Positions 9,689 through 18,427 of a stretch of DNA of 64,000 bases are shown here, piece by piece (the first letter of the stretch is position 1; every line of letters begins with the position of its first letter). The position numbers and the translations under genes were made by a program. Origin of the DNA: Neptunomonas japonica JAMM 1380. GTDB taxonomy: Bacteria > Pseudomonadota > Gammaproteobacteria > Pseudomonadales > Balneatricaceae. Where the stretch lies: assembly GCF_016592555.1 (NCBI RefSeq), contig NZ_AP014546.1, positions 2,490,501 to 2,554,500 of the forward strand, read 5' to 3'. The notes beneath the pieces are model-generated. The model made no database searches. It saw nothing but the letters and a program-made list of their open reading frames with translations, and was not told the DNA's origin.

Positions 9689-11371
9689 ATGCGAACTTTC
9701 CTGCTCTTCATATTAACCATTGCCTCATCTGTTCACGCAGACGTAAACACTTACCTCAACAAATACAGTATTTCCACTAATGAGACTGTCCGCTTAACCA
9801 TAGAGTCGACTCAACAGGGACAGCCCCAAAGGCCTGACTTATCTGTATTAAATCAAGACTTTGATTTATTGGGCAGTAAGAAAATCACCATATCGAGCTT
9901 CCAAGGAAACACTCGCCAAGCCACTACACGCTGGCAAGTACTCTTGCGCCCTAATAAATCGGGCGAACTACAAATACCTGCACTTTCTATCAACGGAAAA
10001 CAGAGTTCACCTATTATTTTATTAGTAACGGGTAGCGTAAATACACCTCCCGGTTCATCAATACCATCCCCGCAAGCAGCACGCGCCCCCATCTTTATTG
10101 AAACCTCTATTGACCATACTGAGGCCTACCAAGGTAGCCAATTAATATATACCGTCAAACTTTTCCATAAAGACCCTTTACATAAGAACGCCGCACTATC
10201 AGACCCATTCCTAAATCAAGCGCTAATTATTCCTGCTGATGATGTAAAACGCAGTGAAACATCAGTAAAGGGGCGACCTTACTTCCTTGAAGAAAGGCGT
10301 TACGTGATTTTTCCTGATGCCCCTGGTACTCACTTTATTGAAGCACCTCTTTTTTCAGGCACCTCTCAAACAGACCAGTACGTTGAAACACAAGGAGGTG
10401 AAATTGAAATTGCCATTCTTCCGCAAGCCAACAGTAACTCACAAGGTTACTGGCTACCGCTCTCCTCTCTTCAATTAGAAGAGAGCATTGATAAGGAAGC
10501 ACCACTGGGGCCTGACTCCTCTTTAATTCGGACATTAACACTGACGGCCCGAGGCCTACCTGCTGCGCGCTTACCTTCTCTGTCAGTGCTAAAAAACGAA
10601 CTCGCTGATATTGAACTCCTAAGTACAGAGCTCGATGAAAGCTTTGACGAGGAAGGCCTCATCAGCAAACGCACTGAAACACTTAAAATCACAATGAAGG
10701 AGCGAGGAGAAATAACCCTACCTCCTATTGATATACATTGGTGGGACACCTATGAAGATCGTAGCAAGATAGCGTCCTTACCTCCTGTTATTTTGTATGT
10801 GAATGCAGCTAAGATACAAAGCGCACCGCAAAACACACTGAGCAATACGGCTAGTCTGGTAAAAGACGAACCAACACCGACCCACAGTACTACAGCACCT
10901 GCGACAACCAACATAAAAGATACCGGGCACATTCCTCTGATTGCTTTTTTGGCCGGTGTCAGCATGATGTCATCTCTTGGCTGGCTTTACAGCTACAGCC
11001 GCCTAAGAAAACTAAGAAAGCATGCTCAGAAAAAACGAGAAGCGGTAAATGAGCGCCAAAAAGAGAAGAAGAAACATACGCACTCTCTGGCTGAAAAAAA
11101 TACTTTTCAAGCACTTGCTATGGCATGCCAACAGAACAATGTCGACATCAGCAAACTTCGCCTAATCGAATGGGCGCAGCATTTTTGGCCAGAAACATTT
11201 ATCGAAAGCTCTAAAGATATTAGCCAGCTAGCAAAAAACCAAACACTCGACTTTCTTATTATCGATTTAGAGCAACACCTCAACTCACATGAGAAATCCT
11301 TATGGCAGGGAGATTTGCTTTTACAAGCGATAGAAACTCTTCGCAAACGGCGTCAAAACGGAAAAGCATGA
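9689..11371 (+). CDS. BatD-like membrane-anchored protein
   Basis: A protein of about 560 residues. The ATG at 9689 gives a clean Sec signal peptide (MRTFLLFILTIASSVHA then DVNTYL), and an in-frame ATG at 9644 would bury it. The mature part begins with the BatD pattern of a beta-rich domain (KYSISTNETVRLTIE, FDLLGSKKITISSFQGN) followed by tandem Ig-like domains to about residue 390. A single transmembrane helix lies near 430 (IPLIAFLAGVSMMSSLGWLY), then a basic coiled segment and a cytoplasmic helical tail. BatD normally sits with moxR, a DUF58 gene, batA and batB. None of those is here. The next gene, a K+ channel, follows after 16 bases and may be co-transcribed. Confidence 0.8.
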   Translation: MRTFLLFILTIASSVHADVNTYLNKYSISTNETVRLTIESTQQGQPQRPDLSVLNQDFDLLGSKKITISSFQGNTRQATTRWQVLLRPNKSGELQIPALSINGKQSSPIILLVTGSVNTPPGSSIPSPQAARAPIFIETSIDHTEAYQGSQLIYTVKLFHKDPLHKNAALSDPFLNQALIIPADDVKRSETSVKGRPYFLEERRYVIFPDAPGTHFIEAPLFSGTSQTDQYVETQGGEIEIAILPQANSNSQGYWLPLSSLQLEESIDKEAPLGPDSSLIRTLTLTARGLPAARLPSLSVLKNELADIELLSTELDESFDEEGLISKRTETLKITMKERGEITLPPIDIHWWDTYEDRSKIASLPPVILYVNAAKIQSAPQNTLSNTASLVKDEPTPTHSTTAPATTNIKDTGHIPLIAFLAGVSMMSSLGWLYSYSRLRKLRKHAQKKREAVNERQKEKKKHTHSLAEKNTFQALAMACQQNNVDISKLRLIEWAQHFWPETFIESSKDISQLAKNQTLDFLIIDLEQHLNSHEKSLWQGDLLLQAIETLRKRRQNGKA

Positions 11372-11387
11372 CGAGGCAAAGACAGCA

Positions 11388-12341
11388 ATGACTTACCAAA
11401 AACATCAGGCCTTTCTCAGCAAACTCGGATTTGGTGGCGTAAGCGATCAAGAAAATGTGAAAGCAAAACGTTGGTCTAGACGCCTAGAAGGACCAATGAT
11501 GCTGGTTGCACTCTGGATCATTGTTGACTGGTACCTCAGAGAAAAAGGCTTATCCGCACCAGGCATTACATTTTTCACTGACTGGTTCATCTGGCTATGC
11601 TTCATTGCAGAAACCAGTATATTGCTCGCGCTAGTGGATAATAAAAAGCAGTACTTGCTCAACAACTGGATGAACATCGTCATTATCATAGGAGGTTTAC
11701 CCATTATATGGGGAATGGAAACCTTTTATGCGGGTATATTAAGAAGCCTACGCTTACTCATTATGTTTGGTATCTTCCTGCGTATATCCACCGATGTGCG
11801 CTCTGTTCTATCACGCCATAGCTTAGGCCTGACACTTTTCATTAGCCTCCTTATCATGCTGTTTTCCGGTTTTATCATCTCAGGTATTGACCCCGCCTTC
11901 GAAACCCCCTTAGATGGCATTTGGTGGGCTTGGGTTACTATTACTACAGTAGGATACGGAGACCTTGTTCCTAGCACCACCACAGGGCGACTTTTTGGTG
12001 CTTTCCTTATTTTGATGGGAATAGGTCTATTCTCCATGCTAACAGCGAGCTTCTCTGTTTTTTTTATCGAACAAGATGAAAAGGATATGATTGAACGCGA
12101 AGATGAAAATATTCGTCGAATAAGCCGAATTGAAAACCAACTAGAACGCATCGAAGAACAGCTAGAAAAAACGTTATTCCACCTCACCCAAACGCATTCC
12201 AAAAACGTGGAGTCTCAATCCGAGATTGGCCCATCGAACCTCTTAAACACGACTCCATCAAAGACAGACAATAGCGAAAGCAGCAACGATAAACTTCTTA
12301 AAGAGAATGCTGCAAAGCCACCTCAAGATCAGGATAAGTAA
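11388..12341 (+). CDS. Voltage-gated-type potassium channel
   Basis: A 317-residue six-helix channel subunit. Hydrophobic segments S1-S3 span about residues 35-105. An arginine-containing S4-like segment (GILRSLRLLIMFGIFLRI) follows, then S5 near 140-165, a pore loop with the K+ selectivity filter TTVGYGDLVPST (GYG at 189-191) and S6 near 195-220. The cytoplasmic C-terminus has a predicted coiled coil around 228-262 (RRISRIENQLERIEEQLEK) likely to tetramerise, and a polar tail. There is no RCK or cyclic-nucleotide domain. Its last 44 bases overlap the end of the convergent epimerase gene. Confidence 0.88.
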   Translation: MTYQKHQAFLSKLGFGGVSDQENVKAKRWSRRLEGPMMLVALWIIVDWYLREKGLSAPGITFFTDWFIWLCFIAETSILLALVDNKKQYLLNNWMNIVIIIGGLPIIWGMETFYAGILRSLRLLIMFGIFLRISTDVRSVLSRHSLGLTLFISLLIMLFSGFIISGIDPAFETPLDGIWWAWVTITTVGYGDLVPSTTTGRLFGAFLILMGIGLFSMLTASFSVFFIEQDEKDMIEREDENIRRISRIENQLERIEEQLEKTLFHLTQTHSKNVESQSEIGPSNLLNTTPSKTDNSESSNDKLLKENAAKPPQDQDK

Positions 12342-13197
12342 ATTCAAATCCTGCATCGAGCAAGCGGGCAGGATATACTCTCTGCCCTTCTAGCAATAAC
12401 TCACTCGCATCGCCCAACAATAACTTCATCACAAACTCAGGCATTCTTAGCTTGGCTGACTTATCTAAAACGCCACCTAAAGTTTGGCTAAACACCTCAT
12501 TTGTGACCGCGTTTGGAGAAGTTGCATTAAAGCTTCCCAATAAAGTCTGGTGTTCCATCAAAAATCGAATGACTGATATTTCATCAGATAAGTGAACCCA
12601 TGACATCCACTGCTGCCCACCACCAATTGGCCCACCCAGACCTAAATTAAAAGGCGGTAACATTTTTGCTAGCGCGCCACCACCGACACCTAATACCACA
12701 CCGGTTCTGACTAAACACACCCGCGCTCCCAAGAGCTTTCCAGCCTCCAAAGCCTCTGCTTCCCAATCACGACATAAATCATGTGTAAACCCTGATATAG
12801 GGTGACTCCCCTCGTGCAACGGCGCTCCTCCTTCATGCGATCCATAAAAACCAATAGCTGAGCCGCTAATAAAAAACTCGGGCCGAGCAGAAGCCCTCTT
12901 TAGCTGCGCTATCAACTCTTTCGTAAAATCAACACGACTTTCACGTAATAATTGCTTACGCGCCTCACTCCAGCGCTTATCAACGATGGGCTCTCCCGCC
13001 AAATTAATAACACCGTCAACCTTTTTAGCTATCTTATTTACTTGTGTAAGAGCAACACTTTGAGTTGCTCCTTTAAAAAGAAGCGCCACTTTCTCTGGCG
13101 TTCGAGAAATGACCGTTATCTGATGCCCTTCTTCCAATAAAGTATGAATCAATGCAGTCCCAATAAACCCTGTCCCACCACTGATCAGATAATGCAT
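12298..13197 (-). CDS. TIGR01777 family NAD(P)-dependent epimerase
   Basis: A 299-residue extended-SDR protein of the YfcH/SDR39U1 group. It starts with the Rossmann motif MHYLISGGTGFIGTALIHTL, then GVINLAGEPIVDKRW, the segment FISGSAIGFYG containing the YG of the family, and a C-terminal domain with PEFVMKLLLGDASELLLEGQ typical of DUF1731. The family is probably an oxidoreductase or epimerase, but its substrate is unknown. An AGGAGG lies 5-6 bases upstream of the ATG (minus strand). The 3' end overlaps the convergent channel gene. Confidence 0.93.
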   Translation of the reverse strand: MHYLISGGTGFIGTALIHTLLEEGHQITVISRTPEKVALLFKGATQSVALTQVNKIAKKVDGVINLAGEPIVDKRWSEARKQLLRESRVDFTKELIAQLKRASARPEFFISGSAIGFYGSHEGGAPLHEGSHPISGFTHDLCRDWEAEALEAGKLLGARVCLVRTGVVLGVGGGALAKMLPPFNLGLGGPIGGGQQWMSWVHLSDEISVIRFLMEHQTLLGSFNATSPNAVTNEVFSQTLGGVLDKSAKLRMPEFVMKLLLGDASELLLEGQRVYPARLLDAGFEFTYPDLEVALQHSL

Positions 13198-13284
13198 GCG
13201 AACCTCCTAAGGTGCAGGTATTTTACTTCTATATACGCTATCCTCTACGCTTCAGATTAATCGCAACACACAGGATAGGTAAAG

Positions 13285-13896
13285 ATGTTTACAGGTATTG
13301 TGCAAGGACTAGCCAAAGTCATCGCACTAAACAAGCGTGACCAATTTATGCAACTACGCCTCAGCTTACCGCAGCGCAACGCCTCAAACCTACAAACAGG
13401 CGCGAGCATCGCCGTTAACGGTACCTGCTTAACGATTACCGAATTCGATCAAAACGAAGTTCAATTTGATGTTATCGAAGAAACATTACAAGTCACTAAC
13501 ATAGGGAGTTTTGATGTTGGCGACACTGTTAATTTTGAACGCGCTGCACGCTATGGTGATGAAATTGGTGGCCATCAACTATCAGGGCATATTTCATCAG
13601 TCGTCACTATAGATGAAATTGTTCGCACAACAGACAATTGTACGCTTTGGCTAAAAGCACCTGAGCAACTACTCCAGTACCTGTTACCAAAAGGTTTTGT
13701 GTCGTTAAATGGCTGCAGCCTAACGATAGGTGAGGTTATTGGCTCACGCTTTAGTATTCACCTGATTCCTGAAACGTTAGCTGTTACCACTTTTGGCAGC
13801 GCTCAACAGGGCGACAGGATTAATATGGAAGTAGACCCTCAAACTCAAGCTATTGTAGATACTGTTAATAGCTTTCTAAACAACCGCACTCTATAA
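13285..13896 (+). CDS. ribE: Riboflavin synthase, alpha subunit
   Basis: A 203-residue protein made of two lumazine-binding repeats. Repeat 1 starts MFTGIVQGLAKV and contains GASIAVNGTCLTIT. Repeat 2 contains GFVSLNGCSLTIGEV. It ends DPQTQAIVDTVNSFL. It dismutates two 6,7-dimethyl-8-ribityllumazine molecules into riboflavin plus a pyrimidinedione. The sequence closely follows the stand-alone E. coli enzyme rather than the copy found in rib operons. No FMN riboswitch precedes it: the 87 bases upstream lack its conserved stems. Confidence 0.93.
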   Translation: MFTGIVQGLAKVIALNKRDQFMQLRLSLPQRNASNLQTGASIAVNGTCLTITEFDQNEVQFDVIEETLQVTNIGSFDVGDTVNFERAARYGDEIGGHQLSGHISSVVTIDEIVRTTDNCTLWLKAPEQLLQYLLPKGFVSLNGCSLTIGEVIGSRFSIHLIPETLAVTTFGSAQQGDRINMEVDPQTQAIVDTVNSFLNNRTL

Positions 13897-13917
13897 ACTG
13901 TCGTAGAATAATTATTT

Positions 13918-14649
13918 ATGAGCACTTTTGAATACCTTAGACAAAGCTTTTTCTTTTTTAAACAAAACTTTACTGTCATTGCTAAGATACAACTGCCTTT
14001 CTTAGTTGTACTCAATGGACTAGCGCTTTGGTTAGATATCAATGTAACTGATACTAATGAGTTTAGAGAAAAAACCGCCTATATCTCAATTCTTAGCTTA
14101 ACACTTTTACCCATTTATTGGGGTGCCACTATTTTATTCATGCAGTCTAAATTAGAGAATGCACCGATTGCTGCATCACAAGCCGTTTATGCTAGTTTAT
14201 CGTTTTGGCGCAGCTTATTATTTACCTTTATTTTAACCTCATTTGCCGTATTTGGTGGGCTATTACTCTTCATATTACCCGGCGTGTATATTGGAGTTCG
14301 CCTTGCCTTTGCTGATTACATTTGTGTTTTAGAGAAACAGTCTGCACTTAATAGCTTAAAGCAGAGCTGGAAAGATACTTCAGACTATTTCTGGACTCTA
14401 CTACCCGGTTTAGCAATTCTTTTTACGGGGATTCAGCTCATTGAAATGCCGATAGCGCATACACTGTCTAACATGGAAGAGCGCAGTATATTAATTGAGC
14501 TACCTATTGTTGCAGTAGTAGATCTCTTAGGTGCTTTAATTACAGTATTTGGTTTTAGAATCTACTGCGTGATGCGTGAGGAAAACCGACCTCAAGAAAT
14601 TAACTCTTCGAAGCCTGTTGATGATCTACCCGATGATACAGATCAATAA
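13918..14649 (+). CDS. YciC-like multi-pass inner-membrane protein
   Basis: A 243-residue protein with about six hydrophobic segments: near residues 23-38, 52-72, 97-120 (LLFTFILTSFAVFGGLLLFILPGVYIGVRL overall), 160-180 and 200-222. It has the YciC/UPF0259-like signature of a PGVYIGVRLAFADYICVLE loop followed by ALNSLKQSW. The function of this family is unknown. It begins 21 bases after ribE and could share its transcript. No good Shine-Dalgarno sequence precedes the ATG, which suggests coupling to ribE or a weak start. It ends in an acidic tail. Confidence 0.7.
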   Translation: MSTFEYLRQSFFFFKQNFTVIAKIQLPFLVVLNGLALWLDINVTDTNEFREKTAYISILSLTLLPIYWGATILFMQSKLENAPIAASQAVYASLSFWRSLLFTFILTSFAVFGGLLLFILPGVYIGVRLAFADYICVLEKQSALNSLKQSWKDTSDYFWTLLPGLAILFTGIQLIEMPIAHTLSNMEERSILIELPIVAVVDLLGALITVFGFRIYCVMREENRPQEINSSKPVDDLPDDTDQ

Positions 14650-14706
14650 GATCAATTCGTTACTAGGCGATATCCAACCCGCATGAGTGATAGCATAAGG
14701 TCTAAT

Positions 14707-14733
14707 GCCGATAGTGATCATTATCGGCTTTAA
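14707..14733 (+). terminator. Near-perfect palindrome, probable terminator
   Basis: GCCGATA and TATCGGC flank GTGATCAT, giving a 22-base palindrome with a single G-T mispair, followed by TTTAACG. The weak T-run makes this a modest terminator. It lies between the YciC-like gene and the HDOD gene. Confidence 0.45.
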
Positions 14734-14776
14734 CGCGCTTATAAAACACTGAGTAACCTTTTGAGTAACCATAGCG

Positions 14777-16027
14777 ATGTCAGAGAAACAAATTTCTGCT
14801 GAAGCAAACATCAAGATGATGCTGCTTGATCCTCATGGTGAATACCTTAACTGGCCAAAGCTCCTCCAAAAAACTCAAAAGAGCTGGGAAGTCTTCTGTA
14901 TTGACGACCCAGAAGTACTAATAGCCCGTCTTAAAGTTGATCACTATGACGCCATTATCATAAGCAGCTCTGTGAAAGACTACACAGAGCTCAGCGTGCT
15001 GCGAAGAATCCAAGAAATAAGCCCTTCAATACTGCGCTTCCAACTGGGCAGTAAGCTTGAAACACCTAAAGAAATGGCACAAAAACTCGAGTTAACACAT
15101 CGCATTTTTCCTGACCCATCCAGCATTAAACAGATAGCTCAAACTATCGAATACTTATTCAAAATCACCCGCTTAATAAACCGACCAACACTTAAACATT
15201 TTATTAGCCAAAAGAAGCAACTTCCTGCAGCACCAACAACTTATAAAGCACTCACTCAAGAGCTAAGTTCAGATACTACCGATGCACGAAAAATTGCAGC
15301 TATTGTCGAGTGCGACCCTGCGTTAAGTGCAAAAATGATTCAACTGGTTAATTCTTCATACTTTGGCTTACCGCGCCAAATCAGCCATATACCAGAAGCT
15401 GTCTCCATGATCGGCATTCGCATGTTGCGCGGACTGGCACTATCCAGCCAAACATCTGGCATCTACCCTCCTCACAGAAATTGGAAATATTTCTCATTTG
15501 AAAAAACCAACCAACGCTCTTTATTAGTCGCAAGGCTGGCACGTGATATTTGCCAAGATATCGGTGTAGAAAAAGGCATAATGGAGCAGGCATTTTTAGG
15601 AGGGCTGCTTCATGATATAGGTATTCTAGTGATGGCCTCTCAAGATCCAGCGGCATACCTTAAAGTTTTGCAGTATACCGTAAAGGAAGAAAAGCCCTTG
15701 CATGCAGCAGAGAGAAAAATCATGGGGGTTTATCATGGCGAGGTAGGGGCCGCACTTATGGCGCTATGGGGCATTCCAGCACTAACTGTTGAAGCAATAC
15801 TGTTTCACCCCATCCCCTTCCTATCGAAAGACCAAAGCTTCCAGCCACTAACTGCAGTTCATGTTGCAGACGCTTTAATACCACCGGTATGGCAACACAA
15901 CACTTCACAGATGAACAGCCAGTTATCAGAGCCCTATTTAGAAAGAATAGGCCATTTAAAAGATCTACATCGCTGGAAGCTAATTGCGTATGACTACAAG
16001 ATTTTAATGAACTCCATCGAAATATAA
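14777..16027 (+). CDS. HDOD domain signalling protein with receiver-like N-terminus
   Basis: A 416-residue cytoplasmic protein. Residues 1-135 look like a divergent receiver domain (KMMLLDPHGEYLNW, DHYDAIIISSSV), with no clear phospho-acceptor Asp followed by a lysine signature, so it may be non-phosphorylated. Residues about 145-350 form an HDOD domain (LPAAPTTYKAL, CDPALSAKMIQLVNSSYFGL, AVSMIGIRMLRGLAL, GGLLHDIGILVM). HDOD proteins lack the full HD-GYP catalytic set and act as scaffolds in motility, virulence and c-di-GMP-linked signalling. The partner is not evident from the neighbours. Confidence 0.85.
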   Translation: MSEKQISAEANIKMMLLDPHGEYLNWPKLLQKTQKSWEVFCIDDPEVLIARLKVDHYDAIIISSSVKDYTELSVLRRIQEISPSILRFQLGSKLETPKEMAQKLELTHRIFPDPSSIKQIAQTIEYLFKITRLINRPTLKHFISQKKQLPAAPTTYKALTQELSSDTTDARKIAAIVECDPALSAKMIQLVNSSYFGLPRQISHIPEAVSMIGIRMLRGLALSSQTSGIYPPHRNWKYFSFEKTNQRSLLVARLARDICQDIGVEKGIMEQAFLGGLLHDIGILVMASQDPAAYLKVLQYTVKEEKPLHAAERKIMGVYHGEVGAALMALWGIPALTVEAILFHPIPFLSKDQSFQPLTAVHVADALIPPVWQHNTSQMNSQLSEPYLERIGHLKDLHRWKLIAYDYKILMNSIEI

Positions 16028-16054
16028 GTCTTTTTTGCTTTAGACCTTCTAGCC

Positions 16055-16091
16055 TCACCCCCAACCTTCAAAGCTATGAAGGCGAGGGTGA
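16055..16091. terminator. Imperfect hairpin between convergent genes
   Basis: TCACCC pairs with GGGTGA and CCTTCA with TGAAGG around AAGCTA, separated by an internal loop. It lies between the convergent HDOD and TRAP permease genes. There is no T-run on either side, so it is either a weak bidirectional terminator or a repeat-like element. Confidence 0.3.
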
Positions 16092-16216
16092 ACCAGACAG
16101 TAAAAGTAAAAACCAACAATATATGGCAATACTGACTCTCACACTTATTCTTTGAGCACCTCTATTAAGACACCTTTTTTAATACTCCCCCCGATAATGC
16201 CTTTAAAACGCTCATC

Positions 16217-18352
16217 TCAAACAACAGCTGCATTCGAGGGGGCCAGACGACGACTATAGATAAATATAGCCACAAAAATAAACAACGATATGAGGCTAAC
16301 TAGGATTTGATGGTGCGGCCATAACAGCCCCAGCCCAGCCACTCCTGACATGAGTCTCAACACGAGCGGCAACGGCCCTTCCAAGTAGCCTTCCATAAAA
16401 CCTACCAGCGCATACATGCCGAAAAGAGAGAATGCAAAGATAGTCAAAACTTCCGTGGCAGATCCACCAATAAAATTGGTATATGCAAACAAAACCGGAA
16501 CAACATACATACCCTTAGCTATTTTCCAAGCAGTCATCCCCGTTGCCATCGGCGGAGTTCCAGCAATGGCCGCCGCAGCAAAAGCAGTCAAACACACAGG
16601 CGGGGTAACGTTTGAGTCTTGTGACAGCCAAAAAATAATCATATGAGCAGAAAGCAGCAACATGGCTAAAGAAGTCGGATCAATCGCTTGCTGTAATAAT
16701 TGCCCCTTTAAATCAGTAGGAATCATATCAACCATTGCTAATGCATCCACTTCAGACATCGGCGCAGCCAATAAAGCGACTTTATCCATATCAACTAACA
16801 TAAAGATCGTTTTCGCCACTTCGGGCAAAGTGCCATCCATAATTAACTGGACCAATTGCATCTCAGCCATCAGGCCATAAAGTGCAGGGGCCGACAGTGT
16901 CGCTAATACAATATAAGCAGCAGTTACGGGTAATCCCATCCCTAATACTAGAGATGCCAGCGCCACTAATACCAAGGTAATTAATAAGCTCCCTCCCGCC
17001 CACTCAGTGACCATCAGAGAAAAGGTATTACCAATCCCTGTCATCGCCACAACATTTACAACCAAACCTACAGCAATCAATAAGATAGCGGTTGTCGCCA
17101 TGTTTTTTGAACCTTGCGCCAAGGCATCAAGGATATCCTTAATACCCATTGGGTTTTTCGATAACCAAGAAGAGACAATGACAGACAAGATAGAAATACC
17201 CGCCGCGTAAGTCGGTGTAAAACCATAGATAAGTAAACCGACTAAAACGCCTAGTGGCAGCAAGAAATGCCAGCCCTCTTTTAAGACGTCTTTTACGGGT
17301 CGAGTATCAAGCTCGACAGCTTGAGCATGACTACGCTGTGCTTCAACACGCACATAAAAACCAACTGACATAAAATATAACAACGCAGGCAAGGCAGCGA
17401 TCGCAATAATATCTACATAAGGAATTTGAGTATACGACGCCATAATAAAGGCACCGGCTCCCATCACAGGAGGCATCAACTGCCCACCGGTAGAAGCCGC
17501 CGCTTCTACACCGGCAGCAAAACGTGGCGGAAAACCTGCTTTTTGCATCAGCGGTATAGTAATAACACCCGTTGATACGGTATTAGCCACAGAGGAGCCT
17601 GAAACAGATCCCATCAAACCTGATCCCAGCACAGCAACAAAACCTGGCCCGCCAACAAAGCGCCCGGCAGCACAGCGGGATAACTCAATAATAAACTCTC
17701 CGGCACCAGACTTTACTAAGAAGGCACCAAAGAGAATGAACATGAAAACATAAGTCCAAGAGATACGGGCAATCTGCCCAAACATCCCTTCTGATGAAAA
17801 ATAACTACGGTACATCACCGTTTCAAGGCTTAACCCAGCAAACCCGAACATACCGTCGATGTACGGTCCCCACCAAAACACATAGGTGAGTGCAAACAAG
17901 ATCATGCAAGGGATAAACCAGCCGGTGGTTCTTCTTGTCAGCTCTAAAGCGATACCAATCGCAAGGATTGAAAACACCCAGTCTAAATTGACAAACTTCA
18001 CGCCACGCTCATACAGAGCGTCTTCAAAGCCAATCAAATATAAAGCACAGACTACAGCAGCGACACCGAGCAGAATATCTAAAAAAAGAACTGATTTTTT
18101 AGCGCCACCAGGGCCTTTGATCATGGGAAACATAAGTGAGCAAAGTAAGGCAAAACCGCCAAAATGCAGGGCCGAAACCCATAACTCTGACAAGGTACCC
18201 AAAGTATTAAAGTAGATATGAGCAATGGCAAAACACACACCTGCCCAGTAGATAAAGCGACCTATAGGGCTGGCATCATCCCGCTGCGCTAACTCCAATT
18301 TTTTTAATTTTTCCGCAGTGTCCTGAGCAGAAATAGATGATGCCTGAGTCAT
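16217..18352 (-). CDS. TRAP transporter fused permease (4TM-12TM), TAXI type
   Basis: A 711-residue membrane protein with about 17 hydrophobic segments. The N-terminal part corresponds to the small DctQ-like subunit. From about residue 130 it is the large DctM-like subunit, with FVGGPGFVAVLGSGLMGSVSGSSVANTVSTG and AGVEAAASTGGQLMPPVMGAGAF, both hallmark stretches of TRAP large subunits (TIGR02123 type). It imports an organic acid or amino acid with a Na+ gradient, together with the TAXI binding protein encoded just upstream. A hairpin in the 75-base gap probably lowers its expression relative to the binding protein. Confidence 0.93.
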   Translation of the reverse strand: MTQASSISAQDTAEKLKKLELAQRDDASPIGRFIYWAGVCFAIAHIYFNTLGTLSELWVSALHFGGFALLCSLMFPMIKGPGGAKKSVLFLDILLGVAAVVCALYLIGFEDALYERGVKFVNLDWVFSILAIGIALELTRRTTGWFIPCMILFALTYVFWWGPYIDGMFGFAGLSLETVMYRSYFSSEGMFGQIARISWTYVFMFILFGAFLVKSGAGEFIIELSRCAAGRFVGGPGFVAVLGSGLMGSVSGSSVANTVSTGVITIPLMQKAGFPPRFAAGVEAAASTGGQLMPPVMGAGAFIMASYTQIPYVDIIAIAALPALLYFMSVGFYVRVEAQRSHAQAVELDTRPVKDVLKEGWHFLLPLGVLVGLLIYGFTPTYAAGISILSVIVSSWLSKNPMGIKDILDALAQGSKNMATTAILLIAVGLVVNVVAMTGIGNTFSLMVTEWAGGSLLITLVLVALASLVLGMGLPVTAAYIVLATLSAPALYGLMAEMQLVQLIMDGTLPEVAKTIFMLVDMDKVALLAAPMSEVDALAMVDMIPTDLKGQLLQQAIDPTSLAMLLLSAHMIIFWLSQDSNVTPPVCLTAFAAAAIAGTPPMATGMTAWKIAKGMYVVPVLFAYTNFIGGSATEVLTIFAFSLFGMYALVGFMEGYLEGPLPLVLRLMSGVAGLGLLWPHHQILVSLISLFIFVAIFIYSRRLAPSNAAVV

Positions 18353-18385
18353 AATTACTCACCTTGGTTTTATAAAGACAAAAGA

Positions 18386-18416
18386 AAAACCGGTGCGACA
18401 GAATAACAGTCGCACC
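18386..18416 (-). terminator. Intercistronic hairpin between TAXI and permease genes
   Basis: On the minus strand GGTGCGAC and GTCGCACC make an 8-bp stem around nine bases, followed by GGTTTTTC. Placed directly after the binding-protein stop, it would act as a partial terminator and 3' stabiliser, giving excess binding protein over permease. Confidence 0.65.
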
Positions 18417-18427
18417 TTATGAGATGA

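Noticed and set aside
11726..12202. 158-codon open frame antisense to the K+ channel
   Set aside because: Shadow of the channel gene. Its composition is Ser/Arg-rich and there is no ribosome site or family resemblance.
13198..13284. FMN riboswitch before riboflavin synthase
   Set aside because: The 87-base gap is too short and lacks the conserved RFN stems.
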